Assembly: GCA_945898055.1 (NCBI GenBank) | Contig: CAMDGV010000047.1 | Coordinates: 1 to 33,541, forward strand | Reading direction: 5' to 3' | DNA from: Akkermansia muciniphila | GTDB taxonomy: Bacteria; Verrucomicrobiota; Verrucomicrobiia; Limisphaerales; UBA9464 | Length of the DNA: 33,541 bases | Shown here: in pieces, positions 1 through 7,965 of the stretch | How the letters are laid out: each line of letters starts with the position of its first letter | Numbering within the stretch: the first letter of the stretch is position 1 | The notes under the pieces: generated by a model | What the model was told of the DNA's origin: nothing | Database searches by the model: none | What the model saw: the letters and a program-made list of their open reading frames with translations, nothing else | Position numbers and translations under genes: made by a program

Positions 1-422
1 TCAAGTTGAAATCCTTGAGAAGACTGCGGATAAAATCGGGCGGCAGGCGATGAATGAGTGGTTTCTTTGCACGCCGGGCCGTATCGGCTCAATCGTGTGC
101 CTTCGCCAATCCAAAAAAGCCTACTCATCTCGGTTCGGCTTTTGCTCTGGCTGTGGCACCCTCTAATCCAATTCTACCCCCAGACGTGTGTCGCGCATAA
201 TCGCACAATGGCAAATCCCTCATTGATTTTTTCATCGAAATTGAAGCGACGAGGTCCCCAATTAAGTCTGCGACGAAAAGCGGCCGAGAGTGTCACGGAG
301 CAAGGCTTCAGCGGCAGTAGCTTCGCGCTGTGGTGAACGGCTGCGTCGCTCGACTACCGTCGGGTCACGTCGCGAACAAACAAGGGGGATGCTACCGAAG
401 CTTCGGCTTGTGTCTTCGGCGG
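1..422. other. Left-edge region without a supported gene
   Basis: No reading frame here resembles a known protein. The frame starting at base 2 is open from the window edge to a stop near 165, and a short minus-strand frame is also open to the left edge, so a gene end outside the window could reach in; neither is recognisable. A perfect 12-bp palindrome, CCGAAGCTTCGG, lies at 395-406, just beyond the stop of the minus-strand gene that ends at 423, where a terminator would be expected, but no T-run follows it. Confidence 0.4.
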
Positions 423-1385
423 CTACTTGACTCCTGAAGCGAGGACAGCCTTGTGCGCTGTCTCTTGGAGGAAGCGCACGTAGGTCTTGTCCAAGCCCGG
501 CGTGACGAACGTATTGCCCACCACGCTCTCGCCGAAGAGGATTTCATACCAGACGCACGCGCCCAGATACTCGCCCGCCGGGCCGGCGTGATGACCATCG
601 ATGTCGAGCTTGTTGCTGCCATCCTTCTGCTTCGCCATGCGCCAGCCAACGTGGAGGGAATGTTTCTGGTCGGGCAGGGCGGCCTGATCCTTGTTCTTGA
701 AGTCATACTTCGCGTCCGGCTGGTAGCCCCACTTCGGGTCCGTGTCGGCGAAGTAGAAGGCGTCGCCCACCGGGAGTCGGTGCGCGCCCAACTCGACGGC
801 GATGGTCGTGTAGGCGCTGGTGAGCATACGATACATGTCGGCCTGCTTGGCTGGCTCGCCGACCTTCGGCGCGGCGACGGCGAAGCGCGGGTCATCCACG
901 CGATACGCCCAAGTCTGATGCACCAGCAACGCAGCCATCGGCGCGTGCTGCTGGATGAAGTCGTGGAGCTGCTTGGCGAACGGCCGGTAGGTCTCGAGGT
1001 CGTGGCTCTTGAAACTCGCTTGCTGGATAGTCACGAAGTCCCACGGCTGGGCGCTCAGCATTTGTTTCAAGCTCTGCTTGTTTGAGTAAAGCCCGTTGGT
1101 GCTCTGCGGGTCCTGCTCGTGCGCCAGCGCCTTGGTCGCGTGGAGTTCCAGCGACGCGCCTCCCACGACGATGGGTTGGTGAATGAGCGTGTGGCCCGCC
1201 GCCTTCACCAGCGCGTCGAGATGCCGGGTGGCGTTCTCCGAAAAGCTGTTGCCCACCGTGAGCAGGCGCACGGTCTTGGCGGGCTTGAGAGGCGGCGCAT
1301 CAGCCGCCGGCGTAAGGCCGGAAAGAAAGCAGAGCGATGCGAGAAAGAAGGCGAGAGTTTTCATTCGTATTCGGACGTTCTGCAT
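423..1385 (-). CDS. Secreted DUF4886 / SGNH-hydrolase-like protein
   Basis: This 320-aa protein has an N-terminal signal peptide (hydrophobic residues about 10-24, then an Ala-rich cleavage region). A GDSL-like block I follows, TVGNSFSENA, whose Ser47 is the presumed nucleophile. The C-terminal DGHHAGPAGEYLGACVWYE block would carry the Asp/His of an SGNH fold. This matches DUF4886 proteins common in Verrucomicrobiota and Planctomycetota, for which no substrate is established; a secreted esterase or deacetylase role is inference. The ATG at 1385 lies 10 bases after the arsR stop, so the two are probably co-transcribed. An alternative ATG at 1364 (MKTLAFF) gives a more compact signal peptide; neither has a clear Shine-Dalgarno sequence. 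Confidence 0.8.
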   Translation of the reverse strand: MQNVRIRMKTLAFFLASLCFLSGLTPAADAPPLKPAKTVRLLTVGNSFSENATRHLDALVKAAGHTLIHQPIVVGGASLELHATKALAHEQDPQSTNGLYSNKQSLKQMLSAQPWDFVTIQQASFKSHDLETYRPFAKQLHDFIQQHAPMAALLVHQTWAYRVDDPRFAVAAPKVGEPAKQADMYRMLTSAYTTIAVELGAHRLPVGDAFYFADTDPKWGYQPDAKYDFKNKDQAALPDQKHSLHVGWRMAKQKDGSNKLDIDGHHAGPAGEYLGACVWYEILFGESVVGNTFVTPGLDKTYVRFLQETAHKAVLASGVK

Positions 1386-1395
1386 AGCTACCGAC

Positions 1396-1704
1396 TCAGT
1401 CCGCCAGTTGCGCCCGCACCAACTCGCACAACTTCATCACCAGCTTGTCCTTCATGCCGTAATAGACGCACTGGCCTTCCTTGTCGCGTGTCAGAATGCC
1501 GGACGCAGCCATCAGCGCAAGGTGTTTGGACACGTTCGCCTGCGTGGAGCCGGTGGCCGCCACGATTTGGCTCACGGTGCGCGGCTCGTGGCAGACGGCC
1601 TGCAAAATCCGCAGCCGCATCGGCTCGCCGAGCAGCTTGAACCGACCGGCCAGATGACCGAGTTCATCCTCCGACAGCAGCGGTGTTGAAACATTCTTTG
1701 ACAT
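1396..1704 (-). CDS. ArsR-family winged-helix repressor, possible persulfide sensor
   Basis: This 102-aa protein matches the ArsR/SmtB fold throughout: a dimerisation helix (ELGHLAGRFKLLGEPMRLRI), a recognition helix around residues 46-62 (GSTQANVSKHLALM) and a beta-wing (GILTRDKEGQCVYYGM). The ELCVCDL metal-binding motif of ArsR/SmtB is absent. It has Cys38 in the early helix and Cys92 in the C-terminal helix, a spacing resembling the two-cysteine sulfide/persulfide sensors SqrR and BigR. That role is inference, supported by the divergent rhodanese and CoA-disulfide reductase genes. It starts 33 bases from the rhodanese gene, so one intergenic operator could control both directions. Confidence 0.88.
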   Translation of the reverse strand: MSKNVSTPLLSEDELGHLAGRFKLLGEPMRLRILQAVCHEPRTVSQIVAATGSTQANVSKHLALMAASGILTRDKEGQCVYYGMKDKLVMKLCELVRAQLAD

Positions 1705-1737
1705 ATCGTTATATGGTTATATGATCATTCAAAAATT
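1705..1737. promoter_or_regulatory. Divergent promoter/operator between arsR and rhodanese genes
   Basis: The 33-bp gap is AT-rich within a GC-rich cassette. It contains a perfect tandem 8-bp repeat, GTTATATG at 1708-1715 and 1716-1723 (the first copy overlapping the extreme edge of the gap by the arsR start), followed by the palindrome ATGATCAT at 1721-1728. AT-rich repeats of this kind are typical ArsR-family operators. With no other space available, promoters of both genes must overlap it. Binding is inferred. Confidence 0.5.
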
Positions 1738-2322
1738 ATGAACAAAACGCAAACCGAAAATTCTATCAGCCCACTCGAGCTGCAGCGGCGCTTGGCTGCT
1801 GGCCAACCCGCCCAGCTCCTGGACGTGCGCACGCCTGGCGAGTACGCCAACGCCCACGTCCCCGGCGCGCGACTCATCCCGCTCGACGAACTGAATGCCG
1901 CCGCGTTCTGCCGTGAACGAAAGGGTGCGGGCACGCCTCTCTATGTCCTCTGCCAGTCCGGCAACCGTGCGAAGCGGGCCATTGAGAAGCTGGAGCAGGC
2001 GGGCGCGCTCGGCTGCCTGCGGGTGGAGGGCGGTACGCAAGCGTGGATGGACGCCGGACTGGCCGTGAATCGAGACGAGAGCCGGGTGCTTCCGCTCATG
2101 CGGCAGGTGCAGATTGTCGTCGGTTTCGTTTCCGCCGTCGGCGCGGCGCTGGCGCTGGCGGTGCATCCGTGGTTCGCCCTCATTTCGCTTCTGACTGGTG
2201 GCGGGTTGCTGTTCGCTGGACTCACCGGCTTCTGCGGCCTCGCCCTCGTGCTGGCAAAAATGCCTTGGAACAAAACCTCCATTTGCCACTCCACTGCCTG
2301 CTGCACTCCTGATTCAAAATGA
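1738..2322 (+). CDS. Rhodanese with YgaP-like membrane domain
   Basis: This 194-aa protein has an N-terminal rhodanese domain (about 10-105), with DVRTPGEYANAHVPGA and the active-site loop CQSGNRA at Cys72, expected to carry a persulfide. It continues into a DUF2892/YgaP-type domain with two hydrophobic hairpin segments (about 123-175, ending GFCGLALVLAKMPWN), so the sulfurtransferase would sit at the inner face of the cytoplasmic membrane. The C-terminus is a short Cys-rich tail with CHSTACC, unusual for the family and possibly a metal or sulfur ligand. Its stop overlaps the next start (ATGA), indicating translational coupling with the CoA-disulfide reductase. The start at 1738 lacks a clear Shine-Dalgarno site. 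Confidence 0.88.
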   Translation: MNKTQTENSISPLELQRRLAAGQPAQLLDVRTPGEYANAHVPGARLIPLDELNAAAFCRERKGAGTPLYVLCQSGNRAKRAIEKLEQAGALGCLRVEGGTQAWMDAGLAVNRDESRVLPLMRQVQIVVGFVSAVGAALALAVHPWFALISLLTGGGLLFAGLTGFCGLALVLAKMPWNKTSICHSTACCTPDSK

Positions 2323-3983
2323 AACCCTCCTCCCAACCCAGACGTATCATCATCGTTGGCGGCGTGGCCGGTGGGGCCTCCGCCGCCGCCAAGGCGCGGC
2401 GCGTGGACGAACTTGCGGAGATTCACGTCTTCGAGCGCGGCCCCTACATCTCCTTCGCCAACTGTGGCCTGCCTTATTTCATCGCGGGCGAGATTGACGA
2501 CCGCGCCAAGCTTATCGTCATGACGCCGGAGAAGTTTTGGGAGCGCTCGCGCGTCCACGCGCACGTCAACCACGAGGTGCGCTCCATCAACCGCGCCGCC
2601 AAGACCATCCAGGTCAAAGGCCCGGACGGCGCGACGCGCGATGTGGCCTACGACAAGCTCGTCCTAAGCCAGGGCGCAAAACCCATCGTGCCGCCGCTGC
2701 CCGGCGTGGACCTGCCGCACGTCTTCACGTTGCGCGACATCCCGGACATGGACCGCATTGCGCGGTTCGTGGACGAGCAAAAACCCAAACGTGCCGTCGT
2801 CATCGGTGGGGGCTTCATCGGCGTGGAGATGGCCGAGGCCTTTCACCATCGCGGCCTTCACGTCACGATGGTGGAGCGCAACCCGCACATCCTGCCGTTA
2901 CTGGACCGCGACATGGCAACCCATCTACAAAACCAGATTCGCCGCGCTGACTTTGACTTCAAGCCGCTCTCTCACGCCACGCAGTTCACCCGCGAAGGCG
3001 TGGAGTTTGCCGACGGCAGCCGACTCCCGGCGGACTTGATTCTCCTAAGCGTCGGCGTCAAGGCTGAGGTGGAGCTTGCGAAGTCAGCCGGGCTGGAGAT
3101 TGGCGTGACGGGCGGCGTGAAAACCAATGGCCGCATGGAATCCTCCGACCCCGCGATCTACGCCGTGGGCGACGCCGCCGAGACCCTGCACGCACTCACC
3201 GGTGCGCGGGCGCGTATCGGACTGGCCGGTCCAGCGAACCGTCAGGGCCGCATCGCGGGTGCGAACGCGGCGGGCGCGAAGCTCACCTACCCCGGCGCGC
3301 TCGGCACATCCATTGTGCGCGCGCTGCACATGACCGTGGGCTTCACCGGCCTCAACAGCGCACAGGCGGCCAAGACGGGTTTCAGCTTCTTCACCAGCCT
3401 GACGCGGGACCACAGCCACGCGCACTACTACCCTGGCGCGACCCCCTTGATGACGAAACTCATCGTCGAGGAAGGCACCGGCCGCTTGCTGGGCGCGCAG
3501 GTGCTCGGCGAGCGCGGGGTGGACAAGCGCGTGGACATCTTCGCCACCGCCATCGCGGGCAAGCTGACGGTGGATGATTTGGAAAGTCTCGACCTCGCCT
3601 ACTCGCCGCCGTTCGGCTCCGCGAACGACCCGGTGAACATCGCCGGCTTCGTGGCCGGCCACATCGCGCGCGGCGACATCCCGACCGTCGCTCCGGAAAC
3701 GTGGCAGCCTGACGGCGAGTTCCTCCTCGACGTGCGCGACCGCGACGAAGTCGCTGAACTAGGCAAGCTCAAGGACGCGGTGAACATCCCACTGGGCGAG
3801 TTGCGCGACCGGTTGGGCGAACTGCCGCACGACCGCCGTATCCTGGCGTATTGCCAGAAAGGCCAGCGCGGCTACCTCGCTACCTGCCTGCTGCGCGGGC
3901 GCGGCTTTGAAAATACGAGCAACCTGCGCGGTGGCTATTTGCAGGCGCAACTGAACGGGCTACCCACCACCGTCCCGGCGTGA
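2319..3983 (+). CDS. CoA-disulfide reductase / CoA-persulfide reductase with C-terminal rhodanese
   Basis: This 554-aa FAD- and NAD(P)H-dependent enzyme has the dinucleotide motif GGVAGGASAAAKARR near the N-terminus. Cys49 lies in SFANCGLPYF, the single redox Cys of the CoADR subfamily. A second Rossmann motif (VVIGGGFIGVEMAE) is at about 160-175, followed by a dimerisation domain. A fused rhodanese domain (about 460-550) has its active Cys512 in YCQKGQRG. The architecture is that of CoADR-Rhd enzymes such as the NADH-dependent persulfide/polysulfide reductase of Shewanella loihica, which reduce CoA-persulfides or polysulfides. It overlaps the upstream rhodanese gene by four bases, so sulfur would pass from the membrane rhodanese to this reductase (inference). 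The product name could equally be FAD-dependent pyridine nucleotide-disulfide oxidoreductase. Confidence 0.92.
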   Translation: MKPSSQPRRIIIVGGVAGGASAAAKARRVDELAEIHVFERGPYISFANCGLPYFIAGEIDDRAKLIVMTPEKFWERSRVHAHVNHEVRSINRAAKTIQVKGPDGATRDVAYDKLVLSQGAKPIVPPLPGVDLPHVFTLRDIPDMDRIARFVDEQKPKRAVVIGGGFIGVEMAEAFHHRGLHVTMVERNPHILPLLDRDMATHLQNQIRRADFDFKPLSHATQFTREGVEFADGSRLPADLILLSVGVKAEVELAKSAGLEIGVTGGVKTNGRMESSDPAIYAVGDAAETLHALTGARARIGLAGPANRQGRIAGANAAGAKLTYPGALGTSIVRALHMTVGFTGLNSAQAAKTGFSFFTSLTRDHSHAHYYPGATPLMTKLIVEEGTGRLLGAQVLGERGVDKRVDIFATAIAGKLTVDDLESLDLAYSPPFGSANDPVNIAGFVAGHIARGDIPTVAPETWQPDGEFLLDVRDRDEVAELGKLKDAVNIPLGELRDRLGELPHDRRILAYCQKGQRGYLATCLLRGRGFENTSNLRGGYLQAQLNGLPTTVPA

Positions 3984-3992
3984 AGAAGTTGG

Positions 3993-4220
3993 TCATTCTC
4001 CCAACCACACCCAACGCGCGCCGGTGTCCTTCCGGTATTTGCCGAGCGCGTGGTTATCAATCGCGTATACCGCGGCGCCTTGGTTCGCCTCCGCCGCCTT
4101 GAACCGCGGCGCCTCCTCGTGCCGTCCGCCGTCCGCGTCCGGACCGGCTGCACAAAGCGACTGGCCACAGAGAACGCGAAGGAGCGCCAAGACAAAGGCG
4201 GCACTCATTAATCTCTTCAT
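3993..4220 (-). pseudogene. N-terminal fragment of a secreted verrucomicrobial protein
   Basis: The frame starts with a good signal peptide (MKRLMSAAFVLALLRVLCGQ) and then reads AAVYAIDNHALGKYRKDTG before stopping after 75 residues. The segment resembles the start of longer secreted proteins I recall from Verrucomicrobiota and Planctomycetota (sometimes annotated as cycloisomerases), so this is probably only the 5' end. The frame ends 9 bases from the CoADR stop, suggesting that arrival of the GC-rich cassette removed the rest. The family assignment is from memory and weak; the truncation is inferred. Confidence 0.45.
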
Positions 4221-4269
4221 CGAGTGAGTGGGTTATCGGGGTGGCTCACTTCGTCATGGAGGGACAGAC

Positions 4270-4440
4270 TTACTTGCGCTCCAAGGCCTCGGTCAGCACG
4301 CGGCCCTCGACGTTTTCCATCTTCAAACCCAGCAGCGCGGCCACGGTCGGGGCCAAGTCCACGTTGCGGATTTCGCCCAACTGCGCGCCGCGCTTCAACT
4401 GATCGGAATTTGCTTTTTTGACGCCGTGTACACTCAGGGG
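4270..4440 (-). pseudogene. C-terminal fragment of an alkaline-phosphatase / nucleotide-pyrophosphatase family protein
   Basis: Reading the minus strand down to the TAA at 4270-4272 gives SVHGVKKANSDQLKRGAQ followed by LGEIRNVDLAPTVAALLG and LKMENVEGRVLTEALERK. This is the typical end of type I phosphodiesterase/nucleotide pyrophosphatase (alkaline phosphatase-like) proteins, where the substrate-domain Asp and an 'APT' turn precede the C-terminus. The 5' part is missing: the same frame runs upstream into a TGA and then unrelated transposase sequence. It lies 50 bp upstream of the signal-peptide fragment at 3993-4220, so the two were probably an operon before truncation. Confidence 0.6.
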
Positions 4441-4455
4441 CAGGCTAACGGTGCC

Positions 4456-4740
4456 TCACCAGCCCTTCAACAGATTCAGCTCGCCGGTGTCGTACTTCAC
4501 GTGGGGATCGAAGTAAAGGTCCGTGACGACGGCGTCGCCCAACCCTTGCTGATTGAAACCAAAAAGCGCTTGGATCAACTGGGGATCAGCGGCCAACGCC
4601 CGGAGCTTTTCCCGTGGGTGGGTCGGATACCGCACGCCCGGGCCGAGGATCAGTTCCAAATCTTGCCAATGGAGAAACTTGGTTTCTTCAAGATGGGCCG
4701 CTCCAAGCCAGAGTGCCGCCAGCCATTGGGTCAAGATGTC
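4456..4740 (-). pseudogene. Transposase fragment (DDE-type, family uncertain)
   Basis: The minus-strand frame contains EETKFLHWQDLELILG, then LYFDPHVKYDTGELNLLKGW, and stops. This resembles the central part of a transposase family in which the same stretch continues as KGWC and on to further catalytic blocks. Here the codon after KGW is TGA, and beyond it the frame continues into the phosphatase C-terminus at 4270-4440. Both ends of the transposase are missing and no terminal inverted repeats were found. Identification is from remembered motif similarity, so the family is not named. Confidence 0.5.
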
Positions 4741-4972
4741 CTAGGGATTTTAATCGATCCGAGAAATGGCCCCCAGCAACGAGGCGAAGATCAAAACTCC
4801 GGCCGGCTCGCACCCGTATAATTACCCGTCGGTGGAGGCCTCTGCCCGGGTATCGTCGGGGACGATCTCGATGATTTCAAAGCCGTCGTAGACCAAGAGC
4901 TGCTGGTGCTCTTGATCGTGATGAACGGTGATCAACGAATTGCGCTGATCAGCAGCGAAGATCAGTTGACCC

Positions 4973-5000
4973 GCGGGTGCCGCGGGTGCCAGCGGGTGCC
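4973..5000 (+). repeat. Short tandem repeat, three copies of GCGGGTGCC
   Basis: GCGGGTGCC occurs at 4973-4981, 4982-4990 and 4992-5000, the last separated by one base. On the minus strand it encodes Ala/Pro residues in a broken frame. Replication slippage is the simplest explanation. Confidence 0.8.
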
Positions 5001-5125
5001 GGGCGCTCGACTTTCAACGCTGCTCGGGAGGCCGAACTCGCAGACTGAATCGAAATCGCCGGATCTGTCGATGCCCCCGAAGGGTCGGGACCGCAGCGAC
5101 TAGCCTTGGAAACAAGCCGCTACTC

Positions 5126-5151
5126 TTATCGTCTGGCATTCCAAACGATAA
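5126..5151. terminator. Hairpin downstream of the metalloprotease gene
   Basis: TTATCGT (5126-5132) pairs with ACGATAA (5145-5151). Inside, after a 1x1 mismatch, TGG pairs with CCA around a CATT loop. It lies about 60 bases past the metalloprotease stop on the minus strand, the right place for a terminator, but no T-run follows in that direction, so function is uncertain. Confidence 0.35.
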
Positions 5152-5213
5152 CTCCACCTATGCAAAAAAACCTGAACAGAAAAATCCTGATTAACCAGCA
5201 GGCATTTCGTCCA

Positions 5214-7877
5214 TTATCGACTAGGTCCACTCGGTTTGGGTGGTAACAATTGTAAAATGTCCTGTTGCCTCAGGTACCATTCGCGCAGGGGTCTCGATAA
5301 CATTGTATCCTTAAAATCTTTGAAGTTGGCGATGTTCAACGATCCGTCGACGTCTTCCTTTAATTGTTTATTAAAATCCCCTTTGGAATCCACCGACCAA
5401 CCCCGATAGGAACCCGTCTTGTCATTCAGCATCTTGGCCGCCGCCATCCGGATTTCGGGCTCGTAACGAAAATCAACAACCTCGACCAATCCCTTGTCGA
5501 CCTTGCCCTTGAGTCGACGGGTCTCGTCCTTAGAGGTGAGTACGACCCGAGCTATATCAATAATCCGCTGCTCAAGCTTGGCGGTGATGTCGTTGTCTTC
5601 AATTCCCTCGTTGGCGATGCTTCCTAGATCACGGCTGACATTCTCTAGACGCTGACAAACCACCTTGATCAATTCATTCTCGAAATCAGCAAAGAATTTC
5701 TCGCCTCGCTTCAGGATCAACTCTTTTTCAGTTGTGGTAAACACATACTTCTTCTCATCAAGCCCAACAAAATTGGTGTAGGCAGGCGACTCCAAGAGTT
5801 TTTTGAGGCGGGCTTGAAGATTGGTGGCTGAGATTTTCTCCACCATAGGGATTCCCTTGGACGGATCCTTCAATTCCAGTTTGAGATCCAACGGCAGAAA
5901 ATTAAACAAAGCTCGGTCGACGCCGCCCAAACGTTCAATCTGCCCATTGAGATCCTTCCAATGAGCCTTGAAGCGGTCTTTGGCGTTCAGTTCGCCAATG
6001 AATTCGAACTGATTTTCTACGCGAAGAGAGCGGGTCCCGGAACGAAACCAAGCGAGCATCCCCACCATATGACCGGCTACCTGATTCGCGCTACGATTCG
6101 GCGAAAGATTGACTTCAGCCAAGGGCAATGCGTCGCGGGAATCCCTCGGTGCTCGGGCGGCAATAAATGTTTCGATCAAGCTGTTGGGCATTAATCGGAT
6201 GTCGTCGGCAAGTTGGGAGTAGGCCCCGACCACCGCTTCCCCGCCTTCATCAAACCGCTGTAAATCTCCATAGACACCCACTTGATCGTCTGTCCCAAAT
6301 AACATCTTAGAGTCACGCGGTTCTTGTCCGCCGAAATAACCCCACCGAATCGCCGCTCGATCATGAGGCAATGGTTCCTTTCGCGTGCGAATAAACCAAC
6401 CCACCTGCACCGCTGATTTGAAAACAGTATATTCCATAATCGACGACGACGCATAGCTGTTGGTGTACTCCTCTAAACTTTGCCCCCCAACGTAAGCCTT
6501 AAACCAGTCGTTCAATTCCTGCCGGTTCATATTCGATCCAAGACTACCGGCAAAGTTATGACGAAGACCTAGGACATGGCCGACCTCGTGAGCCACCACT
6601 TCGCGGACATAATCTTGGGAAGCTCGCAAAGCCGTTTCGTCCGTTAATCCATCGTTGGCTAGTAATTCTTCAAGGCCTTGGGCATATTGCTGGGCAAACT
6701 CAACGGTTTGAATGTGACAGAGTCCATTGGCCGTCATCCAAGGAAAACCTTGAGACGCTTTGCCGCCTACCCTTTCAGCAGGAATACTTTTTTTATCGAC
6801 GACAATATCTCGCATGATGCGAAGCAATGCCCGAGCGCGTGCCTTACCCGCTAAAGCAAACACACTGGTCATGAAGGCCTGTCCGTGCTGGGACTGGCCA
6901 CTTCGCGGGTCCAAAAGAATATCGGCATAAGCAAATCCCGCATTATCCCACGGAACCCATTGCACAATGTTATAGCGGGGATCAGGTGCGGTGACTCCTT
7001 CTGGGGCTTTTTCAGCTCGGATTATATTGGTCCCAAAGGCCCGATTCCAATAAAGAATACCGTCTTTGACCGCCTGAACATAAAGCTCAGGGGTATTGGC
7101 GCTGTAATGAAAGGAAAGAGGCTTAGAAAGATCAAATCGCGCCATTTGAGGCGACGGGCGACCCGTGGATTCCTCGAGGCGAGATTGGGTCTCAAAGAAA
7201 CGAGAATAACGCAAATCTGATCCAACAGCCTCCTTACCTTTATAAGTTCCGGCAAAATACCGAGTGAAGAAATAGCGAACCTCGAACTGTTGTTCGACAT
7301 TAGAATTGGATTCACGGTCACGCACCTGAACGCTTTGCCGAATCGAGATCTGATCGTCGATCTTCTCTGCTTGAAAGACCCGCGACTGGGGAATTTCCAA
7401 AGTTTCATCCCGCGAGACTGGGTTGAAGGATCGCCCTTGTCCGATCCATATTTCAGTGAAAAGGCGCCGCATACCTCGATTGAAATCTATCACCACTTTA
7501 GTTTGGTCCTGCTCCACAATGGGGAAGGTAGTCAAAAGTCGGCGGGCAGGAAGATCCTTGGTCACTACCAGTCCATCGGTGGCCTCATACAAATCGACGC
7601 CGTCATGGAAAACTTCGAAGCGCACGACTTTTCCAGACAAACCCGTCGACGTGGCAGCTAAGGCTTGAGGAATGAAAGAAGCGGACATCAAATGTTCTTT
7701 GCCCAAGGCGGAACGTGGAATCACCAAGGTGTTATTGGGGCCGACAGAAAGATCCAGCGAGGGTCGCTCTATTGACTGGGCCGACGCCGTGGGCTCAAGG
7801 AAGAACAACGCGACAACCAGGAGCAAAAAATTGAGTAAAGAAGGGATTAAACGTCGCAGAAGGAGAGGAAGAATCAT
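5214..7877 (-). CDS. Secreted zinc-dependent metalloprotease (DUF5117/DUF4953-like)
   Basis: This 887-aa protein has a signal peptide (hydrophobic about 10-27, cleavage near TASAQS). The extended metzincin motif HEVGHVLGLRH places zinc ligands at His430, His434 and His440 and the catalytic base at Glu431. About 45 residues later SSIMEYTVF supplies the Met-turn, completing the metzincin signature. The long N-terminal region and ~400-residue C-terminal region match the large zinc-dependent metalloproteases found in Bacteroidota and Verrucomicrobiota. It is predicted to act outside the cytoplasm; its substrate is unknown. It stands alone, with 88 bases to the pseudopilin gene upstream on the same strand. 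GC content is clearly lower than in the cassette at 423-3983. Confidence 0.9.
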   Translation of the reverse strand: MILPLLLRRLIPSLLNFLLLVVALFFLEPTASAQSIERPSLDLSVGPNNTLVIPRSALGKEHLMSASFIPQALAATSTGLSGKVVRFEVFHDGVDLYEATDGLVVTKDLPARRLLTTFPIVEQDQTKVVIDFNRGMRRLFTEIWIGQGRSFNPVSRDETLEIPQSRVFQAEKIDDQISIRQSVQVRDRESNSNVEQQFEVRYFFTRYFAGTYKGKEAVGSDLRYSRFFETQSRLEESTGRPSPQMARFDLSKPLSFHYSANTPELYVQAVKDGILYWNRAFGTNIIRAEKAPEGVTAPDPRYNIVQWVPWDNAGFAYADILLDPRSGQSQHGQAFMTSVFALAGKARARALLRIMRDIVVDKKSIPAERVGGKASQGFPWMTANGLCHIQTVEFAQQYAQGLEELLANDGLTDETALRASQDYVREVVAHEVGHVLGLRHNFAGSLGSNMNRQELNDWFKAYVGGQSLEEYTNSYASSSIMEYTVFKSAVQVGWFIRTRKEPLPHDRAAIRWGYFGGQEPRDSKMLFGTDDQVGVYGDLQRFDEGGEAVVGAYSQLADDIRLMPNSLIETFIAARAPRDSRDALPLAEVNLSPNRSANQVAGHMVGMLAWFRSGTRSLRVENQFEFIGELNAKDRFKAHWKDLNGQIERLGGVDRALFNFLPLDLKLELKDPSKGIPMVEKISATNLQARLKKLLESPAYTNFVGLDEKKYVFTTTEKELILKRGEKFFADFENELIKVVCQRLENVSRDLGSIANEGIEDNDITAKLEQRIIDIARVVLTSKDETRRLKGKVDKGLVEVVDFRYEPEIRMAAAKMLNDKTGSYRGWSVDSKGDFNKQLKEDVDGSLNIANFKDFKDTMLSRPLREWYLRQQDILQLLPPKPSGPSR

Positions 7878-7965
7878 CGTGAATAGGTTTCCATAGTTTG
7901 ATCAGAATAGCGAACGGCTTGAGAGTGCCATTACTCTTCTAAATACTCCAAAAGAAACCTGCTAC

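Larger units (their letters stand above)
4741..5213. other. Degenerate intergenic region with an open minus-strand remnant
   Basis: No complete gene is present. A minus-strand frame without a start codon (about 4827-5020) reads GQLIFAADQRNSLITVHHDQ and FEIIEIVPDD before a stop; I do not recognise the family. Its upstream end is an Ala-Pro-rich stretch produced by the short tandem repeat at 4973-5000. The rest has no coding signal. The region joins the pseudogene cluster on the left to the intact metalloprotease on the right. Confidence 0.4.

Noticed and set aside
392-1085. Long open frames on both strands (392-895 minus, 453-1085 plus) over the DUF4886 gene
   Set aside because: They are out-of-frame shadows in GC-rich coding DNA with low-complexity Arg/Ser-rich products; the DUF4886 frame has a signal peptide and conserved motifs.
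4228-4821. A 197-codon plus-strand open frame
   Set aside because: It is antisense to recognisable minus-strand phosphatase and transposase fragments and resembles no protein itself.
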